Shown: positions 46,456 through 57,073, numbered from the stretch's first letter. The stretch: 64,000 bases of DNA from Aquarana catesbeiana (GCF_042186555.1 NC_133326.1:694162700-694226699); one strand, 5' to 3'. Translations and numbers: made by a program. Notes: generated by a model from the sequence alone, not told the origin.

Positions 46456-46889
46456 TGCCCTGTACACACGGTCGGACATTGATCGGACATTCCGACAACA
46501 AAATCCATGGATTTTTTCCGACGGGTGTTGGCTCAAACTTGTCTTTCATACTCACGGTCACACAAAGTTGTTGGAAAATCCGATCGTCCTCAACGCGGTG
46601 ACGTAAAACACGTACGTCAGGACTATAAATGGGGCAGTAGCCAATAGCTTTTGTCTCTTAATTTATTCTGAGCATGCGTGGCACTTTGTGCGTCGGATTT
46701 GTGTACACACGATTGGAATTTCCGACAACGGATTTTGTTGTCGGAAAATTTTATAGCCTGCTCTCAAACTTTGTGTGTCGGAAACTCCAATGGAAAATGT
46801 GTGATGGAGCCTACACACAGTCGGAATTTCCGACAACAAGGTCCTATCACACATTTTCTTTCGGAAAATCTGACTGTGTGTACAGGGCA
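46456..46889. mobile_element. GTGTGTAC inverted-repeat element with 9-bp direct repeats
   Basis: TGCCCTGTACACACGGTCGG at the left, CTGTGTGTACAGGGCA at the right, flanked by TAACACTTA at 46447-46455 and 46890-46898. The interior is full of TCCGACAACA/TGTTGTCGGA. No coding capacity. Confidence 0.8.
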
Positions 46890-47094
46890 TAACACTTATA
46901 CAGGTCACTTTCCTATATTCAAATGTATTAATTTTTATAGTGTGCATAGTACTGCAGGGGATCAGGCACTTTTGTGTTAGCCTACTATGCATACTTTAAA
47001 AAAAAAGTGGGTGATACAGGTATAGGAAATACTCTGAATACATATAAAATCTTAGGAAGAATTGTCACTACTGGCCCATAAAAAATAATATTTA

Positions 47095-47302
47095 TTCAGT
47101 CTAGATAGATCCTGTTGAGTAGAAGACAACAGCGGGGTAAAATTGACCTTGTATGGATTAGAGATAGGAGATGTCAATGTAATTCCCAGATATTGTAGAG
47201 ACTCTTGCCCAAAGGTATGAAAACCGAGATTGTAGCGAGAGTTTCATCTCCTCGCCTATTGAGATCCCCAGAATGTTGATCTTTGACTCATTCACCTTAT
47301 AG
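47095..47302 (-). pseudogene. L1 ORF2 downstream fragment
   Basis: Minus-strand translation includes KVNESKINILGISIGEEMKL and YKVNFTPLLSSTQQDL. This resembles the region following the RT active site in L1 ORF2 (N..KS, later N..PLL..I..DL). Separated from upstream RT by the hAT fragment and a deletion that removed the catalytic palm. Confidence 0.55.
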
Positions 47303-47410
47303 CAGTGGCGGCTGAGGGTTTATTTTTGGGGGACAGCAAACAACCCCCCCACCTGTTCCTGTTGGTTGGTCAGTCAGTCAGTCGGCGGCACCCCCCCCAG
47401 CACATACCCC
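47303..47410. mobile_element. hAT-type terminal fragment
   Basis: CAGTGGCGGCTGAGG followed by GGGGACAGCAAACAACC matches the left end of the hAT element at 37796. No right end found. The right boundary is approximate. Confidence 0.6.
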
Positions 47411-47646
47411 ACCTGATCAGGTTTCAACAAAGAGGGCAGGAAATGGAGTAACCCATTGGATAGAAGTTTAGCATACAGTAGATCTTTAAATCCATGTTTA
47501 GTAGAGAAATAGGCCTGAGGTTTTGTGCATGCATTGGCTCCTTTTCAGGTTTAGGCAAAGTAATTATGGTAGTGGTTATCACTTCAGGAGGAAAGGAAAG
47601 CCCTGGACACAAAAGCATTAAACACTGATTCCAAAATGTAGAGATA
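47411..47646 (-). pseudogene. L1 ORF2 RT fragment (RPISLLN block)
   Basis: The frame shows WNQCLMLLCPGLSFPPEVIT, then ITLPKPEKEPMHAQNLRPIS and LLN.DLKIY, followed in another frame by FLPSLLKPDQVGYVLG. These are RT blocks upstream of the catalytic palm in L1-type elements. It continues the text that stops near 50700, apart from intervening insertions and a frameshift. Confidence 0.8.
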
Positions 47647-47964
47647 TAATCAAGAGGGTGGGAGTTTGGGACTTTAAATGAGGCACATTATATGTACCTC
47701 CATCCCAGGTACAAGTACGTAAACAGAAAAAGGGAATGTGGGACTTTAAATGAGGCAATTGACTTGTGGAGGTAGAGTGGTTGGTAAACAATTTTTATTT
47801 GTAACAGTAATATAAAACAGATAAAAAAAGTATTTTCATATATCTGCACATACACATGGCATAAACATAATAGATACATGTATGTCAACTTGGCAGCACA
47901 TAAGAGATAGTAAATATTAATAAAGTATAATACAAGGTATTTCCTATTAGCAGGCATTGGTAAC

Positions 47965-48668
47965 CAGTAGTGTATTTAGGTTTTGTGCTGCCCTAGGCCT
48001 GAATAAACTCGTGCACCCCCTAATTTAAATATGACCCACCCCTTCCTGTCAAGGCCACCTATTGCTGTTTAAAACCCGCCCTGAAGTTTTCGAGTGGGGA
48101 CAATAGTTCTGAGGGCCGGGGGGGGGGGGCAATGGATTCCCTTAATTTGCATAGATTTCCTCTCACTTCCTGTTTGGCTATGGGGCAGGAAGTGAAGGGA
48201 AATCTCTGCAATGGGACAGGGATGGTAAAAAATAAACTGACAAGGGCTATAACCCTCCCTTACTCTATCCAAAATGCACAAAAAGTGTTGCCTATGGTTC
48301 TACTTTAAGCACAAATTTCTGATAATTTTATGGAGAGGACTAAGAAGATATAACCATGCCAATGGTGCAGCAGAAAACATATAGCACAGTGAGGAAGGTT
48401 TGTGGTCCAGGATGATAGGACAGTCAAAATTAGAAGCGCCCCCCCCCCCCCCCACAGTGGTGGAATGCCAGCTGCCTGCATACTGGAACCAGTGTGGCCG
48501 CTTTATGGGGGCCTTAGACTAATTTGCCTCTCAGCCCAGTCCTCCCCATTAGACTGGTGCTATGCTAACAGTGTAGCACAAGCTGGCGGGGACTCTTTCC
48601 ATGCTGCCCCCCTGCAAAGTACTGCCCCAGGCCTGGGCCTTGTCGCCCTAGGCCAGGATACAGCTTTG
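47965..48668. mobile_element. Non-autonomous hAT-type element nested in the 2.3-kb insert
   Basis: CAGTAGTGTATTTAGG at the left; CCTAGGCCAGGATACAGCTT at the right end, followed by TG. TTGGTAAC flanks both sides (47957-47964, 48669-48676). GTGCTGCCCTAGGCC is mirrored by GTCGCCCTAGGCC near the right. It holds the second copy of the 5985-6345 repeat at 48075-48306. Confidence 0.85.
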
Positions 48669-48802
48669 TTGGTAACCCATATGCAAAAGAGCTGCTGTAA
48701 GATAGATGCACATACACATGAGTGGTTACATACTACTCAATGCATTTTAAATGTATAAAAGATATATATGGGCCAGTGAATAGGTAGTGAGCCAGGCTTA
48801 AC

Positions 48803-48866
48803 TGAGCACCCCATGGAAACTCGATGCGTTTCATGGCTATCTGCCATTCATCAGGAGATGGGTACA
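48803..48866 (-). ncRNA. Hammerhead-like motif d (intact core)
   Basis: The minus strand reads ACCCATCTC, CTGATGA (48848-48854), a perfect stem II ATGGC-AGATA-GCCAT, GAAA, CGCATC, then GAG, which pairs with CTC to close helix I. The conserved CTGANGA and GAAA boxes are exact and the triplet AUC precedes GAG, as required for cleavage. Helix III is minimal. Best candidate of the set. Confidence 0.55.
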
Positions 48867-49204
48867 GAAGTAAATTGTGAATACAAATGGATATGTAGTA
48901 TTAATTAATATGTCCTACCCCTTTAAGGGGAGGAAAGATCTCATGGGGAGAAAGAAATCTATACTCACAGGTCAGCTAAAACACTGTACTTGGCTGGCAG
49001 CAAGGAAGATGGGACCCCAAATGGTTATCTGTTCACCCCACCCCAGCCAGGAAAACACCCACATGGCATGCCCGACTGCCACAGCACATTCCACATGTGT
49101 GGGGAGGATTGCAAGTATGGTGTTCTGGAAAAAATATATAAAAAGATGCGAAAAACCATGTGTGAAAAAAGTGTAAAAAGGTGAAAAAATGTGAAAAGTG
49201 AAAA

Positions 49205-49250
49205 AACATGATGAAAAAAAAAAAAAAAAAAAAAATAAATAAATAAATAA

Positions 49251-49290
<40 letters not shown>
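49205..49290. repeat. A-run and (TA)n simple repeat
   Basis: A run of about 20 A, then AAAT repeats, then about 17 TA units. Confidence 0.9.
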
Positions 49291-49291
<1 letters not shown>

Positions 49292-49957
49292 GATATGTGT
49301 ATGTTCTAATGAGTGTTATGTGTATATATAAATATGCATACACACAGAATAGTACATGGGTGTATTGCATGTCAAAAAAAGGGAAGAAAAAGGGATGAAA
49401 AGACATAGTGAAATGGTAAAGCAATCAAGCTCACCTGCTTATGTAATGCAGGTATGGGGCGGGTCCCCGACCAACATCATGCACAACGTCGAATCAGAAT
49501 AGGAGTTGGCAGTGAAATCCACCACTGGCGCAAGCGCCAAAGTGGAGCACCGCCAACCCCATCTCTGGCGTGAGATGGACCAAAGATGTCCCTGTATTGT
49601 GGCGTCAAAAGATGCCACAAACAGGTCATATCATGACGCCGATTGGCAGGAGGGCCCCCCGCCAGTATCTCAAATGAGACTCAGAAGGGAAGCACTGCTG
49701 CGCATCGCAGCTCCGGAATCAAGACAAGAAAAGGGGCACCCCCCATCCCTGACCAGCCTCAGTGGGGATGGAGTCATATAGAACAACAGAGGCCCAGTAG
49801 GAAAATATTTTTTGATATACAAGTAATTAGAAAAAATGGGCACAGTATCAAATAGTATATCTAATACAGATATTGCATATGTCAATATTATATAAACGTT
49901 TTGTTGATCAAATTAAATTATACTTATAGTACAATGTCTACAAAATGTAGAGATAGG

Positions 49958-50694
49958 TGTCAGTAAAGACTTGCCCATAGCACAAATATTATCTCCCGGT
50001 GCATACATATGCACATTCACAGACCAGCAACTGGCTGGGCAGATGTGCATGGACGTGGGCATAGATGTGCACACTCATGCATCCAGCCACTCCAGTCACC
50101 AATGCTGGCACCAAACAGGCTATTTAAATTGGCTGCAGTATTGGCTCATTGCAGTTTGGTCTACAGCTTCTTTGTGCTCATTTGTGATTCCTGTGATTTT
50201 GACCCAGCTTCTTCCTGACCCTCGCTTGTCTGCTACCTGCCCTAACCTCGGCTTGTCTCTGGATCCTGCTTCTTCCTCCTGTTCTTTTTGTAACCTACCT
50301 CCTGTTGCTGAATTGGCTTGTGATCCAACTATCCTGCTGTCTGCCCCCTATGTCTGATCTGCCCGACCATTACTGACCCAGCTCATCTGACCCTGTGCTT
50401 ATCCAGCCTGCTACAGCTCTTCAGTCCAGCAAGCTCACATCTGGCTCCTGGTTCCAGCTGCTTACCTACGGTCTGCCATCAGCCAAGCTCAGTGCCAGGT
50501 CACCTGCCACCAGCCTGTTCTGCTGCCATATTCACCTGCTGACTGCTGCTGTCACGCCGACTACTGTTCTGTTCACAGACACTCATACCTCGCCATGCTT
50601 CTGTGGCCGCTGTCTCGCTATCAGTAGCCCCTGAGCCAGAGCTGTTCGGGAGACCTTCCTTTTCACATCAGGCTCACTAACCAGGTACTTGACA
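49958..50694 (+). mobile_element. Solo LTR of a sushi-like Ty3/gypsy element
   Basis: 737 bp, TGTCAGTAAAG to CAGGTACTTGACA, flanked by ATAGG at 49953-49957 and 50695-50699. The end (CAGGCTCACTAACCAGGTAC) and the C/T-rich interior resemble the chromovirus LTR at 9268. A TATA-like TATTTAAAT lies at 50121. It sits in the L1, two bases from the 2.3-kb insert. Confidence 0.9.
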
Positions 50695-50699
50695 ATAGG

Positions 50700-52073
50700 G
50701 TGGAGTGGAACAGCTGATAATATTCAAAGGTAAAATCATCAGATCCTGGCAATTTGTTGTAAAGGACTGCATGGATTACTTCTAAGATTTCTTTGCCAGT
50801 GAAAAGTTGGTTGAGGATAAGCAGATCATCAGGTGACAATTTAGGCAATGATCCCGAGTCTAGAAATTCTGCAACTAATTCAGGTATAGGCTGGAAAATA
50901 AATGTACCCTGCTTCAGATTATAAAGAGAGCTTTAATAGACACTGAATGCATTATCAATCTCTGTCTTGGGGATTTAACTACGGTATTTCTCACCAGTTT
51001 TAGAATGGAATAAGTGTGACAATTTTTATTTAGATGTCCTATCATTTAGTTGGTGGGCCAGAAGTTTATCGGCTTTATTGCCATGGTGGTAGAAATTGAA
51101 CTGCATGGATTTTATCCAGCTGGACCAGTAGCAATGTTCCAAGGTCATGTCTTGCCTGATTTAAATGTACCAGTATGGAGGGGATTGGACTCAGAGAAAT
51201 TGAAATTAATTTTATCAGTACACCTCTAATAAAAGCCTTGCGGGAATTCCATAGCGTGAAAGGATCCATGGTAGATTGAGCAATAATTGCAAATAGTTCT
51301 TTTAAAGAGATTTGTATGTTTGATTTGTGTTTTGGTTGTGACATACCGGTAATCAGAAAATTGTTTCTCCATCTATTAGCACTCGCCTCCAATGAGGCCC
51401 CTCCAACTGTGATAGACACAGAGATGTGGTCTGACCAGGTGATATTATCAATTTCAGACTTACATACAATTTAGAGAAAAAAACGTATCAACCAAGAATA
51501 GATCAATACGTGAGTAGGTATTGTGAGCATGAGAAAAAAAGGAATAGTCTTTTTCCATTGAATAGTGGCAAAGCCACACATCAAACAGGTGATAATTTGA
51601 TAAATTTGATAAAGTTGCTCTATGGGAATGGTTGTGGAAAGGGTCCGAAGTATCCAATTGCCTGTTGGGAATAGCGTTGAAATCCCCACATAGAATAATG
51701 TGACTCTGGCATAGATGCTGTATCTTTTTCCAGATTTTCTTTATTGCAAAGATTGGCTTTTCGTTGGGGAGATAAACATTGATGATGGAGTAGGTACAAT
51801 GGTTGGTCATGTAGACCAATAGTAGGTGCCATCTCTGTATGTCTGATTTGTATGTAATAAGTTTAAAAGCTACAGTTTCTTTAACCGCAATAAGCACTCT
51901 TCTCTTCTTAGATGAGGCATTGGAAAATAATATGTACAGAAATTAGTCTCCTGTAGACAGAGGACATCAAACTTGAGCCTATATGACTCTCTCTGTGCCA
52001 TATATTGTTTGGCCAGACTGTTGAGGCCTTTTACGTTCAAAGAAGAAGAAAATTTTGAACTGCATCTTGCCAT
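50700..52073 (-). pseudogene. L1 ORF2: AP endonuclease and start of RT, frameshifted
   Basis: Likely start Met at 52071-52073, followed by SLNVKGLNSLAKQYM and DVLCLQETNF (N and QE of the endonuclease). Then GDFNAIPNRQLD, YSRIDLFLVD and, near 51440, ITWSDHISVSITVGG, i.e. the D-N, D and SDH motifs of an APE-type nuclease. After it come the W.RN..L segment and NKLPGSDDFTFEYYQLFHS, the K.PG.DG entry to RT. At least three frame changes separate these pieces, so no protein can be made. The text continues at 47646 once the insertions are discounted. Confidence 0.85.
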
Positions 52074-52466
52074 CCAATGTAGGATAAAGATGCGATCAGG
52101 AAAGTGTGTCGTAAGATTGTAGGGAAAAGATCCTTTCCAGATACAAGCAGGACTCAAGAAGTGTCAAATCAAGTCTGTAGAGCCTGAGGACATGGATGAA
52201 GCTGTTAGGGGTTAGATCAAAATCAGAGTCCACTCTGGGGGTATAGGATCTATTAATAGTATAAAGTGTAGAATAAAGTCAAAGAAACCAAAGAAAAACA
52301 AGACAAAAACAGATCAGAAATTCTAAAAAACAGTGATTCTAATTTGAAATCTGAGAGGAACAGTAACCGCAAATCAACGGGGTGCAAAATATAAGTTGTT
52401 TGCTGGTTACACTATATGAACTCACCTAAACCATGTCGTCTTGGTGCTAGGCTTACAAACACAGAG

Positions 52467-53834
52467 GATCAGTCGTTTGGAGGATCTTGCTCATCAGGTG
52501 GGTCAGAAGCAGGTGAGGGAGACACGCCAGGTGCAGAAGTGTCAGATTCCATATTCATCTAGAGAAGTAACCACAAAGATATGGTTATCCTTAATATTGA
52601 GGGGTTTTGCTGGGTAGCGCAATTGATAGGAGATGCGGTGATTGCACAAAGGTTTTGTAATTGTGGCTAATTTTCTCCTCTATTGCATGGTGTAAGCCGA
52701 AAGGTTGACATAAAAGGATACATAGTCTGGCAATTGATCCACATTTTATCCACATTTCTAAAAATGGCAAGTAGCTTCTCCTTGATATATAAAAAGTGAA
52801 TATGTGCTATTGAATGCCTTGGGAGGTGCGCAGTGATTATTATTATACAGAACTTATATAGCTCCAACAGTTTGCACAGCACTTTACACTGTGAGGGCTA
52901 ACAGTACAGTTACAATACAATTCAATACAGGAGGAATCTAAAAAGGAGGGTCAAGAAATATAAAAGGTAATATAGTACTGTAGCTGTGGGGGATGACCTG
53001 ATGGAGAAAATAAAAGTACAGTTGTTGGGTAGAGGCAGGATAGGCTTCACTGAAGAGAAATGTTTTCAGGGATTGCCTAAAAGTGGACAGAGTAGGAAAT
53101 AGTCAGACAGATTGGGGATGGGAATTCCATAGAATGGGAGAGGCAGGGATATGTTTCTCCTTTGGTAGCCTGTGTATGCAGTCAGTTGTGAGTTCTTCCA
53201 TAGGTGCATCTCACAGGGCCTCTTTCAAGATATTAAGATAGTAAGCTTTCAGCTCAGGTGGTTTAATCGCTTAAGGAATCGATTAAATTTGACATCATTG
53301 CGCCTGGATTTGTCCTCCGGATCAGCACGTTTTGATTTGATCCAGGCTTTGTCAGCTTCTCTCTCTCTCATTATGCATGTCTACCAGGTCATTTTATCTT
53401 CTATAAGGGTTAGTCTGTCTCCCACCTCTTTCATGTCAAATCTGAACTGTTGGGCAAATTACATAATGTCTGAGGGGATTGTACTTCTCAGGGAGACTAA
53501 CATGTCCTTTAGTGCAATGTCCAGAACTGGTTGGTCATTCGTGGGGAACTTCATTATGGAGCCTTGTAGTTCCCTGGTGTCATATAAGCACATGATGGTC
53601 TCACTCACCTCCTGAAGCATGCTCTGAGGGTGGATGATGTTTCTGTTTAGCCTTTACAGAACTGGATGTGTTGGATGAAGCCTGAGAAGAAGATCCCCTC
53701 TAGTGCTGTGGATGGTTGTTTTCAGGAGATAAGTGCCACATATATCCCTTATCTATTGTGGAACGGTGTTGCTGTGAGTGGAGCTGGGGAAAAAAATCAA
53801 TCATCTTCCCCAGTTGGCCTCTGTCTTTCCCATG
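52467..53834 (-). pseudogene. L1 ORF1 (RNA-binding protein), split by an L2-like insertion
   Basis: The start is probably the Met of MGKTEANW at 53834. A coiled-coil-like stretch (MKEVGDRLTLIEDKM, then DKSRRNDVKFNRFLKR) is followed by MEELTTDCIHRLPKEK; these match the L1 ORF1 RRM-type region (ED.SRR.N, then RaHR). After the insertion it resumes with PRHSIAHIHFLYIKEKLLAI (PR..I..f....KE.IL) and ends in YPAKPLNIKDNHIFVV with a stop near 52467. Several frame changes and stops. Confidence 0.75.
52838..53146 (-). mobile_element. L2-like LINE 3' fragment, second copy
   Basis: ATTATTATTATACAGAAC ... GCTCCAACAGTTTGCACAGC matches the 3' end of the copy at 17245-17880, and GCTTCACTGAAGAGAAATG matches its coding end. 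It splits L1 ORF1 between HRLPKEK and PRHSIAH. Confidence 0.8.
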
Positions 53835-53995
53835 GCAGAGCATGTAGCCCAGGTGTGTCCAGTCCTCTAGCAGCAGGAACCACTATCTTCGAAGGCTCTG
53901 TGTGTCTGTTGTATGCTCCGGTGAGCCATCAGTGTACAGAGCTGGGTTTTCAAGCAGCCATCTTCTCTGCCTGCCAGCCACACCCCCTGGCAATT

Positions 53996-54218
53996 TAAAC
54001 TGTATCATTTTATTTTTTGTAAATATAACTTTTGCTGTAGCCCATTCCACAACAAGAATGACAAAAAAAAAAAAAAATGCACCCCCAAAATTCTAACCAG
54101 ATTCCTTGAGTCTGATATGGCCTTTCATTTTTTTGCATAGAGGTCTCCCTAAAATGCCATACCAGATCCTTAATCAGAGTGTCATGAACAGGTGTGACCA
54201 GAACCATGTGATCTGTGA
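53996..54218. other. Short non-coding region with a palindrome-family fragment
   Basis: About 54140-54180 (ATGCCATACCAGATCCTTAA) matches the text at 58590-58620 inside the large palindrome. Otherwise a run of A and nothing else recognised. Confidence 0.45.
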
Positions 54219-54223
54219 CAGAG

Positions 54224-54933
54224 GACACCCAAACGTATATACATGAAAATATAATAATTTATTAAAGAAAGTGAGTAATATAGTACAACCAACTCCAATA
54301 TGACACAGTGCAATAACCAACCACAGACAGAGACCCACAAATAACAACAGACAGACAAGTGCAATAAATGGGAAATACCAGGATCATAAACAATAGCCAG
54401 GCCAGGGTCATACACTGCAGATCAGCAGAAGGACAGGGGATGTTCCAGAGACATAAACGTAAGCCAGGCCAAGGTCATACACAGGGAGATCAGTAGATGG
54501 GGTATAGAACACAGGACAGGGAGAGGATGGATGGGTCAGACTGCAGGCAGGGATGCAAGGTAACAGGTAGGACAGGATAAGGATAGGGACCGGGACAGGG
54601 AGACAGGATCAGGTTCAGGTTCAGGGCACAGGATCAGATCGCTAGCAGGTCAGGAGGCAATGAAGAAAGCAAGGCAAACATGTGAATGCTTGCCAGATAT
54701 TTATAGGCCTGTGATTGGCCTCAAGTGACACCTGATTGTAGGAGGTACTGTATGCTCCACACTGCCAGGATCCATCCGCTGTTGGACGCCAGTACTGCGG
54801 CCCAAAGATGACATAATATTAACAGGGAAAAGCTCTCCTGACAGTTCCTAACTGCCAGGAGACACCTGCTGGTGGACCTCAGTACTGCATGCCAAATAAC
54901 AGGTATTACCAGCGGATGGAACATTTCCTGACA
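54224..54933 (-). mobile_element. Probable solo LTR, minus strand
   Basis: The minus strand starts TGTCAGGAAATG and ends TTTGGGTGTC, flanked by CAGAG at 54219-54223 and 54934-54938. A TATA box (CTATAAATA) lies near 54700 and an AATAAA near 54258, in LTR order. C/T-rich sequence between them resembles the sushi LTRs. The 3' end is not the usual CA, so the exact edge is uncertain. Confidence 0.65.
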
Positions 54934-54938
54934 CAGAG

Positions 54939-55300
54939 TATGTGACCTGTCTGGCATAGCAGAAGACTATACCAGACAGACCTCCCTCAGTCTGTGACTG
55001 GACAGTGAAAGGAGATAGCATACTGGGAAGCTAAACTCTCTATCACTCTGTTCTCTCTTTCTATGATGTTCCTTGTTGACACATGAGTTGATTTCCTAAA
55101 CTGATTCTCCCTGCCCAAGTCTGAGCTCCGCTGTACAGTAAATTGCAAAAAGGCTGATACCTAGTCAAGTTCAAATACTTATATTGCTTGCATTAAAAAA
55201 ATAATAATGTATTAATGAGTTCCAGACTGCATACATATTTATTTAATATTTGCTTGTAGTTCAACTATTCATTTTTTTTTTAAGACTTTACTTTCTTCAG
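54939..55300. other. Region upstream of the olfactory receptor
   Basis: No gene recognised. An in-frame TAA at 55244-55246 closes the receptor frame upstream. It ends with GACTTTACTTTCTTCAG, a good splice-acceptor sequence at 55300. A start-codon exon or promoter could lie further upstream. Confidence 0.4.
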
Positions 55301-56278
55301 TTTGTCTTTTTTCCCTTTTCCTTCTCAAATGTAAAGTTGAAATACAACCAGACCATTATCACGAATGTCACTCTTCTGGGATTTCAAAGCTCCAAAGTTG
55401 TTCACATATTTCTCTTCGCTCTAATTTTGGTGATTTACCTCTCAACACTTTGTGGAAACCTCTTGATCATCACTCTGGTATCCTACAACAGCAACTTCCA
55501 CACTCCAATGTACTTCTTCCTCACCCAGCTCTCTTTATCTGATTTAATTCTAAGCACAGATATCTGCCCAAACTTGCTTTATATTGTAGTTCAAGAAGAT
55601 GGGATAATGTCCTTCAGAGGCTGCATGTTCCAACATTATATTTTTGCAGTGACGGAATGTTCAGAGTGTCTTCTTCTGACAGTGATGGCTTATGACCGAT
55701 ATTTGGCCATCTGTAAGCCATTGCATTATACATCTATAATGGATAAGCTTTCCTGCATAAAACTGGCTGTTATATCTTGGCTGTTGGGCATTATTATTAT
55801 GATGATTAGCACAGTTACAATTGCTTGTCTGGACTTTTGTGGACCAAATATTATTGACCATTTCTTCTGTGATGCTTTGCCTTTGTTAAACCTTTCTTGT
55901 TCAGATACATTTGTGGTTCGTGTAGAAATGATTATGATTAGCATAGCTGTACTTTTCATACCTTTCTTATGTATTATTATATCATATAGTAATGTTATTT
56001 TTACTATACTGAAAATCACATCGGCTACTGGAAAACAGAAGACTTTCTCCACCTGTAGCTCACATCTGACTGTAGTCTCCATATTTTATGTTGCCCTGAT
56101 ATTTAGTTATGGTCTACCAAGCAGAGGACAGTTATCGAGTATAAGCAAATTACAATCATTGTTCTATACAGTGGGGACACCATTGGTAAATCCAATTATA
56201 TACAGCCTGAGGAACAAAGACATGAAGTTAACCTTTTATAAGTTAGTAGGAAACTTTGTAAATTTGTATGATAGATAG
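55301..56278 (+). CDS. Olfactory receptor, open coding exon
   Basis: A G-protein-coupled odorant receptor of the plasma membrane. The exon of 325 codons is open to TAG at 56276-56278. Landmarks: N-glycosylation-type NQT and NVT before TM1; GNLLIITLV (TM1); TPMYFFLTQLSLSD (TM2); Cys in FRGCMFQ; MAYDRYLAICKPLHY (55684 on); FCGPNIIDHFFCD with paired Cys; KTFSTCSSHLTVV (TM6); NPIIYSLRNKDMK (TM7). There is no in-frame ATG between the stop at 55244 and TM2, so the start must come from an upstream exon or the gene has lost it. An acceptor-like TTTCTTCAG ends at 55300 in phase 0. Close paralogue of 4918-5860, in opposite orientation. Confidence 0.9.
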   Translation, partial: FVFFPFSFSNVKLKYNQTIITNVTLLGFQSSKVVHIFLFALILVIYLSTLCGNLLIITLVSYNSNFHTPMYFFLTQLSLSDLILSTDICPNLLYIVVQEDGIMSFRGCMFQHYIFAVTECSECLLLTVMAYDRYLAICKPLHYTSIMDKLSCIKLAVISWLLGIIIMMISTVTIACLDFCGPNIIDHFFCDALPLLNLSCSDTFVVRVEMIMISIAVLFIPFLCIIISYSNVIFTILKITSATGKQKTFSTCSSHLTVVSIFYVALIFSYGLPSRGQLSSISKLQSLFYTVGTPLVNPIIYSLRNKDMKLTFYKLVGNFVNLYDR

Positions 56279-56694
56279 TTGCCATACACTATACTGACGA
56301 TGGGTAAAAAGCTTGAAATGGCTAAATGACTCTATAATATTAGGCTATATTTGTACCTTATACTAATGGTTGTGGATATGCATTTGACTGTTGCAGCATT
56401 AAGGAATGATTTACATGAGCACGCCCACTATACTAAAATGAGGAATAATCCTCTTATTTTTGGGATATTTGATGGAATGGGACATGAAAATACCTTTGAT
56501 TTTAAGAAGGCTTTACTATGCTATAATACATTGATAAAATAGTAATAAAATCTGTTTAGTGGTTCCCCCATATATCCCTTGCAATCCTGTTTGTTGGATT
56601 TAGATCTGTACTTTGATCTGGTTTCCTAACCTTTGCTTAATCTGTATTTACAGTTGAGGTAAACCCAAACTGAATAACATTTAATTTGCTAAAC
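56279..56694. other. Downstream of the olfactory receptor
   Basis: AT-rich. AGTAATAAAATCTG near 56540 contains an AATAAA that could serve polyadenylation. Nothing else recognised. Confidence 0.4.
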
Positions 56695-56999
56695 CAGGGT
56701 TTCCCAACCCTTGGCTGTGGACTGGTAATGGTCCGTGGCCTGTCAGATGCTGGGCTCCACTGCCACCTGTAGCTACTGTTCATGTGCCGGCTCAGTGAAG
56801 CGCTCAGGGAAAAGCTAGCTCAAGCCAAAAATTCCCCTGAAAGCAGGCAGCAACTAACAGTGCTGATCCCTGGAACCACACAGGGGGATATGGGATTTTA
56901 TGGGCAGCACAGTGCCAATCCCCGGGGACACACGGGTGGGGGGGTTACTGCTCTCCTGTGCTCATACACTGCACAGATAAAACTGCATCTGGTAGCAAG

Positions 57000-57073
57000 T
57001 GACACATTTCATCTTGTGGCAGGTGAAGTTGGCAAGTGATACTCTCCATCTGGTGGCAGGCAAAGGTGGCAAG
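57000..57073. repeat. Minisatellite, left part
   Basis: Units of GGCAAGTGATACTC and CATCTGGTGGCAGGCAAAG, continuing at 59887 after the nested element. Confidence 0.8.

Larger units (their letters stand above)
47632..49955 (-). mobile_element. 2.3-kb insert with 15-bp target duplications and hammerhead-like motif
   Basis: CAAAATGTAGAGATA occurs at 47632-47646 and 49941-49955, flanking 47647-49940. The L1 frame resumes outside these repeats. The insert has no recognised ORF, a CpG-rich part (about 49440-49760), a hammerhead-like motif on the minus strand, and GGGACTTTAAATGAGGCA twice near its left end (47662, 47732), a word also seen at 61826. A long TSD with a ribozyme-like motif suggests a non-autonomous Penelope-like or other target-primed retroelement; this is inference. 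Confidence 0.6.
47095..53995 (-). mobile_element. L1-like LINE, 5' end to RT, with nested insertions
   Basis: Read on the minus strand: a short 5' region (near 53995, GGTGTGGCTGGCAGGCAG), ORF1 (53834 to 52467), ORF2 endonuclease (from 52073), RT start (to 50700), then RT pieces at 47411-47646 and 47095-47302. It is interrupted by an L2-like fragment (52838-53146), a solo LTR (49958-50694), a 2.3-kb element with 15-bp duplications (47647-49940) and a hAT fragment (from 47303). Part of the RT palm and the 3' end are missing. Confidence 0.85.

Noticed and set aside
53172..53615. Plus-strand open frame of 147 codons
   Set aside because: It is the antisense of minus-strand L1 ORF1, which shows the recognisable motifs.
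55661..56082. Minus-strand frames opposite the olfactory receptor
   Set aside because: Antisense shadows; equivalent shadows appear opposite the receptor pseudogene.
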